A stretch of 64,000 nucleotides of DNA, from positions 140,244-204,243 of the forward strand of contig JAGCNL010000016.1 in assembly GCA_017645945.1 (NCBI GenBank), in the 5' to 3' direction. The notes under the pieces were generated by a model. The model saw only the letters and a program-made list of their open reading frames with translations, searched no databases and was not told where the DNA came from. Below, one piece after another: positions 50,156 to 58,131 of the stretch (position 1 is the first letter of the stretch; each line of letters starts with the position of its first letter). Made by a program: the position numbers and the translations under genes. Source of the DNA: Salinivirgaceae bacterium (GTDB lineage Bacteria > Bacteroidota > Bacteroidia > Bacteroidales > SZUA-534).

Positions 50156-50193
50156 TAAAAAAAGCACCGCAGCCATAGCCGCGGTGCTTTTTA
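50156..50193. terminator. Bidirectional terminator downstream of the DASS transporter
   Basis: AAAAAAAGCACCGC (50157-50170) with GCGGTGCTTTTT (50181-50192), perfect stem. It belongs to the same GCACCG hairpin type as the terminators at 45099 and 46978. Confidence 0.88.
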
Positions 50194-50213
50194 TCATTCT
50201 TAACGTCAAGCGC

Positions 50214-51653
50214 TTACAGGGCTTGGAACGGGAAAATCTTTGTCAGCCAGAAGTAGCCAAGGATGAAGGCCACAAAGCCCACAATGGCGCCGATTTTGGT
50301 CATATCCTTCGTCTCAACCAGACCGGTCGAAGAAGCGATGGCGTTAGGCGGTGTCGAAATCGGGAACAGCATTGCAATTGATGCGCAGACGGCGATGAAC
50401 GAAATCATTGCTTGTGTGCCGCCCAGAGCCATAAAGGTGTCGTGGCTTGGTGCTGACGGCATACTCATTGCTTCGGCAATCACAATCAGAATCGGGATAA
50501 GCAGCGCAGCGGTGGCCGAGTTGCTGATGAAGTTCGAAAGGAAGTAGCAGACAAGACCTGCAATGATGAACACTGCAACAACGCCCATTGTGCCGAACGG
50601 AATGGCTTCAATCAGCACTTTGGCAAGGCCTGTGCCCTGAAGGTCGGTGCCGAGAGCGAAACCACCGGCAACCAACCAAAGCACTGTCCAGTTGATTTCC
50701 TTGATGTCGTCTTTAGTAAAGATTCCGCAGCAGGTAAGAACAGCCAACGGGATGAGAGCCACCACGTTAGAGTTGATGCCTGTCAGTTTCTCGGTTGCCC
50801 ACAGAAGGATGGTTCCGAGGAATGTGCACCATACAACGTATGTCTTCCAGTCTGTTTTGCGGTCGCTTGCTTTGATGTCGAGCACCACTTCCTTCGATTT
50901 GAATGGGAACAGAATCTGAAGCACAAACCAGGCGAACAGAATCATAATTATTACAAACGGAATCATACGGATGGCCCACTCGCTGAACGAAACGTCCATA
51001 CCAGCTTCGGCAAGGAACTTAACGGCTGTTGCGTTAGGAGGTGTGCCGATAGGTGTGCCGATACCGCCAAGGTTGGCAGCCACCGGAATGGCCAGTGAAA
51101 GACCGATTTTACCTTTATCATCGCTAGGCAGAACAGCAAGCACGGGAGCCAGGAAGGCAAGCATCATTGCGGCTGTTGCGGTGTTGCTCATAAACATCGA
51201 GAACACGGCGATAACCACAAGGAAGCCCAACAACACCCATTTAGGGTTGGTGCCGAAAGGTTTCAGCATAATCCGCGCAAGCGTAACGTCGAGCCCGTAT
51301 TTCGATGCCATAATGGCCAGAACGAATCCGCCCAGGAAGAGCATCACAACAGGGTCGGCGAATGCCGACATAATCTTAGTGTAAACAACCAATTCGCCGG
51401 CTTCGGGAGTGCAGAAGTAGCCGATGCCTTTGTTCGAAACCGTCAGCAGCGACAGCACAATCACCAGCACTGATGTTGTCCAGTTTGGTATTGGCTCGAG
51501 AATCCACAGAAGCGCTGCAAGGATGAACATTGCAATCACACGCTGTTGAACCAATGTCAGAGCGTCAATTCCGTAGAACGATGTCGGGACGCACCAGGCG
51601 AACAGGAACAATGCAAACGGAATCAACAACTTAATCAATTTTTTTGTGTCCAT
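50214..51653 (-). CDS. DASS/SLC13-family sodium:anion (dicarboxylate) symporter
   Basis: 479 residues, about 11-12 membrane segments plus two re-entrant hairpins; inner membrane. DASS signatures: MSNTATAAMMLAFLAPVL and GGIGTPIGTPPN in the first half, and SNFISNSATAALLIPIL and PISTPPNAIA in the second, which are the paired SNT and TPPN sodium/substrate motifs. It would import a C4-dicarboxylate, citrate-like acid or sulfate with Na+. PEP carboxykinase nearby suggests dicarboxylate use, but that is only neighbourhood. Transcribed from a promoter at 51713; a perfect terminator follows. Confidence 0.93.
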   Translation of the reverse strand: MDTKKLIKLLIPFALFLFAWCVPTSFYGIDALTLVQQRVIAMFILAALLWILEPIPNWTTSVLVIVLSLLTVSNKGIGYFCTPEAGELVVYTKIMSAFADPVVMLFLGGFVLAIMASKYGLDVTLARIMLKPFGTNPKWVLLGFLVVIAVFSMFMSNTATAAMMLAFLAPVLAVLPSDDKGKIGLSLAIPVAANLGGIGTPIGTPPNATAVKFLAEAGMDVSFSEWAIRMIPFVIIMILFAWFVLQILFPFKSKEVVLDIKASDRKTDWKTYVVWCTFLGTILLWATEKLTGINSNVVALIPLAVLTCCGIFTKDDIKEINWTVLWLVAGGFALGTDLQGTGLAKVLIEAIPFGTMGVVAVFIIAGLVCYFLSNFISNSATAALLIPILIVIAEAMSMPSAPSHDTFMALGGTQAMISFIAVCASIAMLFPISTPPNAIASSTGLVETKDMTKIGAIVGFVAFILGYFWLTKIFPFQAL

Positions 51654-51712
51654 TTTTAATGCAATTTTTAAGTTTTTATTGATTAGAATTATCTCTTTTG
51701 CAAAACGAGCCG

Positions 51713-51720
51713 CAAAGGTA
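51713..51720 (-). promoter_or_regulatory. -7 promoter element (TACCTTTG) of the DASS gene
   Basis: Exact TAnnTTTG on the minus strand, 60 bases before the ATG at 51653. Confidence 0.6.
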
Positions 51721-51819
51721 AAATTTTAGCCGATAGTGTGAAGGGCTTTTTGCTGGCAATCTTTAAATAAGTAGAATACTTATTGGGGGGACAAAAGACT
51801 TCAGACAACGGACTAAAGC

Positions 51820-51860
51820 GGTGAGCAATGAGCTCGTAATTCATAATTCGTAATTCCAAA
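51820..51860. repeat. Heptanucleotide repeat tract ahead of the flavoprotein gene
   Basis: GCGGTGA, GCAATGA, then GTAATTC, ATAATTC, GTAATTC in 7-base register, ending about 25 bases before the TATTTTTG promoter element. Confidence 0.75.
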
Positions 51861-51882
51861 GTTCTCTATGCGTTAAAAATTC

Positions 51883-51890
51883 TATTTTTG
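51883..51890 (+). promoter_or_regulatory. -7 promoter element (TATTTTTG) of the flavoprotein gene
   Basis: Exact TAnnTTTG, 23 bases before the ATG at 51914. Confidence 0.6.
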
Positions 51891-51913
51891 CTAAACACTA
51901 AAACGATAATTGT

Positions 51914-52690
51914 ATGGAAAAGAATGTGATAACTGACGGCGAGGAATTGATTTCGCGCCGCGAGGCATTGAAGAAAATGGGCGCTTTGGCTGCTACGGCG
52001 GCGATAAGCGTGTCGGGAGTGAGTGCTTTGGCATCGTGCGCTCCGGCTGCTGCGGGCGTTGATAAGAAGCTCAAGGTGCTGCTAATCAATGGCAGCGCAA
52101 GACGCAATGGAAACACCTTCACATTGCTTTCGGAAATTGCCAATCAGTTGAAAAAGAATTCGATAGAGAGTGAGATTGTTGGCATTGGCAACCGTCCTGT
52201 GCGTGGCTGCATTGCCTGCGGACAGTGCCACGCAAAGCAACTCGGCAAGTGCGTTTTCGATGATGATGTTTGCAACGAGATTATCGACAAAATGGCTGAG
52301 TGTGATGCGGTTATCGTTGGCTCGCCGGTTTACTATGGCCAGCCAGCAGGGCAGTTGCTTGCGGTTATGCAGAGAATGTGCTATTCGGCAGGTAACAAAC
52401 TGCAAGGCAAGCCTGCGTCAGCGGTTGCTGTTTGCCGTCGCGGTGGTGCATCGGCATCGTACCAAACATTGCTGATGCCGTTCCAAATGCTTAATATGCC
52501 GATAGTTACATCGCAATATTGGAATATTGGCTATGGTGGAGCCGAAGGCGAAGTGTCGCAGGACGCTGAAGGTCTGCAAACAATGCGCACCCTTGCCGAC
52601 AATATGGCCTATATGCTAAAGCAATTCGCCACAGGCACAGCCAAATTCCCCGAGCGCGAGCGCGGAAAATTCACGAATTTCATCCGATAA
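51914..52690 (+). CDS. Tat-exported flavodoxin-fold (NADPH-dependent FMN reductase/iron-sulfur flavoprotein-like) protein
   Basis: 258 residues. The N-terminus has a twin-arginine motif (SRREALKK) and a hydrophobic stretch ending in LASC, so it is probably folded with FMN in the cytoplasm, exported by Tat and lipid-anchored. The mature part is a flavodoxin-like FMN reductase: VLLINGSARRNGNTF (phosphate loop), then CIACGQCHAKQLGKC, a Cys cluster of the type seen in iron-sulfur flavoproteins, and SPVYYGQPAGQL. It would pass electrons in the periplasm; substrate unknown. Monocistronic from the promoter at 51883. Confidence 0.9.
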   Translation: MEKNVITDGEELISRREALKKMGALAATAAISVSGVSALASCAPAAAGVDKKLKVLLINGSARRNGNTFTLLSEIANQLKKNSIESEIVGIGNRPVRGCIACGQCHAKQLGKCVFDDDVCNEIIDKMAECDAVIVGSPVYYGQPAGQLLAVMQRMCYSAGNKLQGKPASAVAVCRRGGASASYQTLLMPFQMLNMPIVTSQYWNIGYGGAEGEVSQDAEGLQTMRTLADNMAYMLKQFATGTAKFPERERGKFTNFIR

Positions 52691-52713
52691 TAGAGGAGAA
52701 GTTTGTCAGCTTT

Positions 52714-52747
52714 TCAAAAACGGAGGCAATGCTTTCGTTTTTTTTAT
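52714..52747 (+). terminator. Weak terminator after the flavoprotein gene
   Basis: Short stem AAAACG/CGTTTT around a GC-poor loop followed by a long T-run. Confidence 0.45.
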
Positions 52748-52810
52748 GCTTGCAAGAACGGAATGGTCGGAAACACTGTGAGAATCAGCTGTTTGAACGC
52801 GGCGTTTGTG

Positions 52811-53449
52811 TTACTGCGCGCACTTCTTCTTAAACGAGAATTTGTTCTCTTCGTGGTGTATCAGTCTGACAATGTTCTTTCTGTGAGTGATAATCAGCAG
52901 AACGGCTTCGGCCACGGCGAACACCATAAGCGATACGATGTGAATCTTGAGAACGAAGATAATCATAATGGGGAAGGTGAGACCGCCCAGCATTGAGCCA
53001 AGTGACACGTATTTGCTGATAAGCAACACCACTACAAACACACCGAAGCAAGCCAACGCCGAAAGCGGACTGAGTGCTACAGCAATGCCCAGAAGCGTTG
53101 CCACGCCTTTGCCGCCTTTGAAATGCGCGTAAATAGGGAAGATGTGGCCCAGAACAGCGAAAACACCGAGCAGCAGTTGCAGGTTGACAAACGGCTCTGT
53201 TCCGCACTCGTAACTTGCAAAATGCGCCAGACTTACAGCCAGAAAGCCTTTCAGCAAGTCAATTGCAAAGACAATCAATCCAGGCTTGGTGCCAAGCACA
53301 CGGATTGTGTTGGTTGTTCCCGCGTTGCCGCTTCCGTGCTCACGCACGTCGATTCCATAGATGCCCTTGCCAAGCCAAACGGCCGTCGGAATTGAGCCAA
53401 TCAGATAAGCGACCACGCACAATATTCCGCACAAAATATATTCGTTCAT
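52811..53449 (-). CDS. plsY: Acyl-phosphate glycerol-3-phosphate acyltransferase
   Basis: 212 residues; inner-membrane enzyme that transfers an acyl group from acyl-phosphate to glycerol-3-phosphate, making lysophosphatidate, the first step of phospholipid synthesis. Five to six membrane helices. The three conserved motifs are present: YLIGSIPTAVWLGK with REHGSGNAGTTN (motif 1), HIFPIYAHFKGGKGVAT (motif 2), and the later conserved segment near ITHRKNIVRL. Length is slightly over the family norm, with a basic C-terminal tail. It stands alone between short intergenic gaps. Confidence 0.95.
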   Translation of the reverse strand: MNEYILCGILCVVAYLIGSIPTAVWLGKGIYGIDVREHGSGNAGTTNTIRVLGTKPGLIVFAIDLLKGFLAVSLAHFASYECGTEPFVNLQLLLGVFAVLGHIFPIYAHFKGGKGVATLLGIAVALSPLSALACFGVFVVVLLISKYVSLGSMLGGLTFPIMIIFVLKIHIVSLMVFAVAEAVLLIITHRKNIVRLIHHEENKFSFKKKCAQ

Positions 53450-53484
53450 AGTCAGTTACAAGTTTCGCGTATTTGTCTAATATT

Positions 53485-53522
53485 ATTCAGCTCATCGCTC
53501 ATCGCTCAAAGCTCATAGCTGA
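53485..53522. repeat. Heptanucleotide repeat tract
   Basis: GCTCATC, GCTCATC, GCTCAAA, GCTCATA, GCTGAAT in strict 7-base register between plsY and pckA. Confidence 0.85.
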
Positions 53523-53532
53523 ATAATACATA

Positions 53533-53562
53533 AACAAAAACCCCGCCAAACGGCAGGGTTTC
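53533..53562 (-). terminator. Terminator of pckA
   Basis: AAACCCCGCC (53538-53547) with GGCAGGGTTT (53552-53561), one mismatch; U-run on the minus strand. Confidence 0.8.
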
Positions 53563-53588
53563 TGAATAAATATTTTCGAACAGCCCGA

Positions 53589-55202
53589 TTAGAGTTTCGG
53601 ACCTGCGGCAACGAGTGCCTTGCCGGCTTCGTTGGTTGTGTATTTTTCGAAATTCTTGATGAAGCGGCCAGCCAAATCCTTTGCTTTTGCTTCCCACTCT
53701 GATGCGTTTGCATAAGTGTCGCGTGGGTCGAGGATAGCAGGATTAACTTTCGGCAGAGCTGTCGGTACTTCGAAGTCGAAGAACGGAATCTTCTTGGTCT
53801 CAGCCTTCAGGATTGAACCGTCGAGGATAGCGTCGATGATACCACGAGTGTCAGGAATCGAGATACGTTTGCCAGTACCGTTCCAGCCAGTGTTAACCAA
53901 GTATGCTTTTGCGCCTGATTTCTTCATTTTCTTAACCAGCTCTTCAGCATATTTTGTCGGGTGCAGCTCAAGGAATGCCTGACCGAAGCAAGCCGAGAAT
54001 GTCGGAGTCGGTTCGGTGATACCACGCTCTGTACCAGCCAATTTAGCGGTGAAGCCGCTCAAGAAGTAGTATTGAGTCTGCTCAGGAGTCAGGATTGAAA
54101 CCGGAGGCAGAACGCCGAATGCGTCAGCTGAAAGGAAGATAACGTTCTTTGCAGCAGGACCTGCGCTCTTGCCAGCCACTTTCTTAACAATGTTCTTGAT
54201 GTGGTCAATCGGGTAAGAAACACGGGTGTTCTCAGTTACGCTCTTGTCAGCGAAATCGATTTTGCCGTTCTTGTCAACAGTAACGTTCTCAAGAAGAGCG
54301 TCGCGTTTGATGGCGCCGTAGATGTCAGGCTCGTTCTCTTTCGAAAGGTTGATAACCTTAGCGTAGCAGCCGCCTTCGAGGTTGAACACGCCTTCGTCGT
54401 CCCAGCCGTGCTCGTCGTCACCGATAAGCAGACGTTTCGGGTCAGTTGAAAGAGTGGTCTTGCCAGTTCCTGACAAACCGAAGAAGATGGCTGTGTTCTT
54501 GCCTTCCATATCGGTGTTGGCCGAGCAGTGCATTGATGCGATGCCCTTCAAAGGCAGGTAGTAGTTCTGCATTGAGAACATACCCTTCTTCATTTCACCA
54601 CCGTACCAAGTGTTGATGATAACTTGCTCGCGGCTCTTAGTGTTGAAAGCAACGCAAGTCTCAGAGTTCAGGCCGAGAGCTTTGAAGTCGTCAACTTTAG
54701 CCTTCGATGCGTTGTAGATAACAAAGTTAGGCTCGAAGTTCTTCAACTCTTCGTCAGTCGGTTGGATGAACATATTCTTGATGAAGTGAGCCTGCCAAGC
54801 AACTTCAAGTACGAAACGTACAGCAAGGCGGGTAGCTTCGTTGGCGCCGCAGAATGCGTCAACAACATATAACTTTTTGTTTGAAAGTTCTTTGATAGCG
54901 ATGGCTTTAACCTTTGCCCAAACTTCTTCGCTCATTGGGTGGTTGTCGTTCTTGTAAGCGTCCGATGTCCACCAAACGTTGTTGTGGCTCTCGTCGTTGT
55001 CAACAATGTATTTGTCCTTCGGCGAGCGACCAGTGAAGATACCAGTCATAACGTTTACTGCGCCAAGTTCAGTTTCCTGACCTTTTTCGTAGCCTTCAAG
55101 AGCAGGATTGATTTCTGCCTTGTAGAGTTCGTCGAAAGAAGGGTTGTGTGCGATTACAGTTGAGCCTGTAATGCCGTACTTTGTTAAGTCTAAATTGCTC
55201 AT
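53589..55202 (-). CDS. pckA: Phosphoenolpyruvate carboxykinase (ATP)
   Basis: 537 residues, the usual ATP-PEPCK length. It interconverts oxaloacetate and PEP with ATP/ADP. In many Bacteroidota it runs towards oxaloacetate, fixing CO2 on the way to succinate and saving ATP. Motifs: [14 protein letters not shown] near residue 55, P-loop [16 protein letters not shown] near 250, metal/kinase-2 site [24 protein letters not shown], and the substrate loop in [11 protein letters not shown]. Strong codon bias (frequent GAG, AAC, GTC) fits high expression. Exact TATATTTG promoter element upstream and its own terminator. Confidence 0.97.
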   Translation of the reverse strand: MSNLDLTKYGITGSTVIAHNPSFDELYKAEINPALEGYEKGQETELGAVNVMTGIFTGRSPKDKYIVDNDESHNNVWWTSDAYKNDNHPMSEEVWAKVKAIAIKELSNKKLYVVDAFCGANEATRLAVRFVLEVAWQAHFIKNMFIQPTDEELKNFEPNFVIYNASKAKVDDFKALGLNSETCVAFNTKSREQVIINTWYGGEMKKGMFSMQNYYLPLKGIASMHCSANTDMEGKNTAIFFGLSGTGKTTLSTDPKRLLIGDDEHGWDDEGVFNLEGGCYAKVINLSKENEPDIYGAIKRDALLENVTVDKNGKIDFADKSVTENTRVSYPIDHIKNIVKKVAGKSAGPAAKNVIFLSADAFGVLPPVSILTPEQTQYYFLSGFTAKLAGTERGITEPTPTFSACFGQAFLELHPTKYAEELVKKMKKSGAKAYLVNTGWNGTGKRISIPDTRGIIDAILDGSILKAETKKIPFFDFEVPTALPKVNPAILDPRDTYANASEWEAKAKDLAGRFIKNFEKYTTNEAGKALVAAGPKL

Positions 55203-55505
55203 AATTAATATTTTAAAAAGTTATAACTATATTTTGCCTTTTTGCCGCAAATATACGCGGAAATAATCAAAAAACGAGCCAGACTATTCAAATAAATTCT
55301 TTTAAGTGAAATTCGTAGAAGATTTTATTTGTAGTGATGGTAAATTATTGATTATGCGTGTGTTAACGATATTTGAGAATGGTCGGAAACAGATGACATT
55401 CGACAAATGTCATAACTTTTTATTATATGTATCATTTCGGGGCTTAAAACTCCTTCCAAAAAGGGCAGTGGGCATCAAAATAGCCCATATTGTTATAGGT
55501 GCTTG
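55203..55505. other. 303-base gap between pckA and the phosphatase gene
   Basis: It contains the pckA promoter (55248-55255), an inverted repeat ATGACATT-CGACA-AATGTCAT at 55393-55413, and a weak minus-strand hairpin (TGGGC/GCCCA, 55469-55487) that may end the SpoIIE gene. No gene is supported. Confidence 0.5.
55248..55255 (-). promoter_or_regulatory. -7 promoter element (TATATTTG) of pckA
   Basis: Exact TAnnTTTG on the minus strand, 46 bases before the ATG. Confidence 0.65.
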
Positions 55506-58070
55506 CTACAAATCCTGGGTGCTGTAGCGAATACCAATCACGGTGATGTCATCAACCTGGTCGTATTTTCCGCGCCACTCGTCGTGCGATTTCTTAATAA
55601 GTTCCTTTTGCTCCTTCATTGGCAGGTCTTTGATGCTGTCGAGCAGATTTTTCAGCCGTTTGGTGAGGTATTTCTTGCCATCAGTGCCGCCAAACTGGTC
55701 GATAATGCCGTCGGAGAAAATGTAGAACTGGTCGCCGAAGTTGAATTTACGTTCGTAATTCGTGTAATTGCTGCTGAGGGATGTTCCTGAAATATTGCTT
55801 GTTATAGGGATTTTGTCACCTTTCAGCTCAATGAATTCGTTGCCGCTGTAGAGATACATCGGGCGCATGGCACCGGCAAATTCAAGAGTGTGGGCCACCT
55901 TGTCAATCACGGCAATGGCAATGTCCATTCCGTCGTTGTTTTGGTCCCTGATTTCATCGCTCTTGAGCGATATTTTTATCTTGCGGTTGAGGTGTTTCAG
56001 AATTTCAGCCGGATGGTGCACTCCATTATGGATTACAATTGAATTGAGCAGATAATTGCCTATGATTGAGAGGAATGCACCAGGAACGCCATGTCCCGTG
56101 CAATCGACAGCGGCAATAAAATATTTGTCATCGATGCGGTGATACCAGTAGAAGTCGCCGCTCACAATGTCTTTGGGCATGAAGAGGACGAAACTGTCGT
56201 TGAAGTCGCGCGTAATCTGCTTTGGTTTAGGCAGAATGGCGCTTTGGATTCGTTTTGCGTAGCGGATGCTGCCGAAAATCTCGCTCTGCTTCGATTCAAT
56301 CTCGTCTTTTTGCAGAAGAGCCAGATTGCGCTGCTTTTCGGCGTCGGCTTTCTGCTGCTCGATTTTTTTCTCGTAGAGTTTGAGCTGGGTGATGTTTGTG
56401 TCAACAGAAATGATGAGCTCCACTTCATCGTCTTTGTTGAGAATTGGCGTGAGGGTAGTCTGCTGCCACGTGGTGTCGCCGCTTTCTGTAATCAGTTCCG
56501 ACTCGTACGATATGACATCTTTTTCAGCCAGACAAGTGCTGAGCACATGTTTCAGGTTCTTGTTCGAAGTGATGTCCAGAATGTTCAGCTTCGGACCGTT
56601 TTTGTAGTCTTCGAGATTAGTGTTGATGTGCGCTCCGAAGGCCGCGTTGAACCAGTCGATTTGGCCGTCGGGAGTGAATATGGCAATATTGTTGTTTGTC
56701 AGATTGGTGATTTGAGATATTCTGCTCAACTCATTGTTTTTCAGCTGGAGAAGTTCCTTTTGCGCCCGCAGTTCCTCACGCTGATCCTGCATGGCGTTTT
56801 TCTGCTGGATAAGTTCTTCGCGTTGCTGGTTGAGTTCCTCTTTCTGCATGTTAATCATCTCGGTACGTTTCTTGATGCTCTTCTCCATGTTTTTGTTGAG
56901 CTCGTAGTAATCCGTCCTTGTTTTGATGAATTTTATGCCGAATTCGAGGCACGATAGTGTGGTAAGCGTCAGAAGCGCAATTTTCACATAGTGCTCGCCT
57001 GTGTAAACCAGCATTCCGTACTCGTCGTTAATCAGGTTTTTATAGATAATGGAGACGACAACGGTTCCGGCCACTATCACGTGTGATTTGTAGTTTATAG
57101 ACTTTTTCCTCGGGTGCGATATGACGCAATAGATGTAGAATCCAATCACAGCCAAAGAGTACAAGTGTATCAGGAAGTGGTGAATCTTATATTCCAATTG
57201 GAGGAACGTACTGAACATGAAGATTATACCAACCAGCATCATAACCATTGCTGGAGCCATCTTCTTTGGCGGCAAGCAGCGGCGCACATAGTTCACAAGC
57301 ACAATCATCGTAGCCGGAATCAGAATCTTGCCAATCATAATATTGTCTTTTGGCGATTCGGGCACAACAAATTTGAAGAGAGTCAGGTCGTACCAAAGCA
57401 ATTGCAGGAAGAGGCAGAACATCAGACCGAGAGCACTCAGGAATAGTTTGTCTTTTTCTGAGAAATAGAGCATCAGCAGGATGAGCATTGTGAGCAATGC
57501 CACGGCGTACACCAGTCCGTTCAGGGCTTGTGTGGTGTTGCTGTCGCCAAAATACTGACGTCCTGGCTTGATGATAATCGGCACGTAGGCTTTGTGCTTT
57601 TGCGCTGAGAATTTTATGCAGTAGGTAACTTTTTGGCCTGCAGGCAGATTCACCAGAAAATTGTAGTTTTTCGATGCGTCAGGCCGTTGGGCGAAAGGAT
57701 AGCGCAGACCAGTGTTGAAGAACGATGAATCGTAAGAGTTGAAGAATACAAGTTCTTCAATCATAGGGTTTTGCAGGCACAGGAAGAAATTGCGCTGCCT
57801 TTTGCAGTCGTTTTGCAATTCAAAGAAAACCCACACATCGCAGTGGGAGTTGCCGAACGAGATAACGTTTGAGGGCAGCTGAGTGTAGTTCCTGAAGAAT
57901 TTCTCCGATGTGGCGGTTTCGAAGGTGAGGCTGTTTGTCGGGTCTTCGTAGAAAAAGAGGTTTTCAGCCAAGTCGATAGACCTATTGTAGTTAGCGTCAT
58001 TAATGACGAAGACGGCCATGCTGGGCATTGCCGATACTATTATCGCAATAATTAGTAAATACTTCCTCAT
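55506..58070 (-). CDS. 7TMR-DISM sensor with PAS and SpoIIE (PP2C) phosphatase output
   Basis: 854 residues. Signal-like N-terminus; extracytoplasmic DISM domain about 30-165 (CDVWVFFELQNDCKRQRNFFLCLQNP); seven membrane helices 185-375; coiled coil 385-455 rich in Gln and Glu (QREELIQQKNAM); PAS 460-570 (IAIFTPDGQIDWFNAAFG, DTTWQQTTLTPI); SpoIIE/PP2C phosphatase 610-850 with metal sites KDIVSGDFYWYH, DCTGHGVPGAFLSIIG and the closing QVDDITVIGIR. It senses an external signal and dephosphorylates a target, normally a STAS protein in partner switching. The STAS protein encoded at 28482 is a candidate, but no direct link is shown. It is monocistronic here. Confidence 0.93.
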   Translation of the reverse strand: MRKYLLIIAIIVSAMPSMAVFVINDANYNRSIDLAENLFFYEDPTNSLTFETATSEKFFRNYTQLPSNVISFGNSHCDVWVFFELQNDCKRQRNFFLCLQNPMIEELVFFNSYDSSFFNTGLRYPFAQRPDASKNYNFLVNLPAGQKVTYCIKFSAQKHKAYVPIIIKPGRQYFGDSNTTQALNGLVYAVALLTMLILLMLYFSEKDKLFLSALGLMFCLFLQLLWYDLTLFKFVVPESPKDNIMIGKILIPATMIVLVNYVRRCLPPKKMAPAMVMMLVGIIFMFSTFLQLEYKIHHFLIHLYSLAVIGFYIYCVISHPRKKSINYKSHVIVAGTVVVSIIYKNLINDEYGMLVYTGEHYVKIALLTLTTLSCLEFGIKFIKTRTDYYELNKNMEKSIKKRTEMINMQKEELNQQREELIQQKNAMQDQREELRAQKELLQLKNNELSRISQITNLTNNNIAIFTPDGQIDWFNAAFGAHINTNLEDYKNGPKLNILDITSNKNLKHVLSTCLAEKDVISYESELITESGDTTWQQTTLTPILNKDDEVELIISVDTNITQLKLYEKKIEQQKADAEKQRNLALLQKDEIESKQSEIFGSIRYAKRIQSAILPKPKQITRDFNDSFVLFMPKDIVSGDFYWYHRIDDKYFIAAVDCTGHGVPGAFLSIIGNYLLNSIVIHNGVHHPAEILKHLNRKIKISLKSDEIRDQNNDGMDIAIAVIDKVAHTLEFAGAMRPMYLYSGNEFIELKGDKIPITSNISGTSLSSNYTNYERKFNFGDQFYIFSDGIIDQFGGTDGKKYLTKRLKNLLDSIKDLPMKEQKELIKKSHDEWRGKYDQVDDITVIGIRYSTQDL

Positions 58071-58131
58071 CTCCGCATCACAATAGGCAATAAAGATAAG
58101 AAAATATTAAGTCAAAAGGAAATTGACTTTA

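Noticed and set aside
55306..55527. 73-codon plus-strand frame before the SpoIIE gene end
   Set aside because: No family features, overlaps the 3' end of the SpoIIE gene, contains an inverted repeat, and lacks a promoter.
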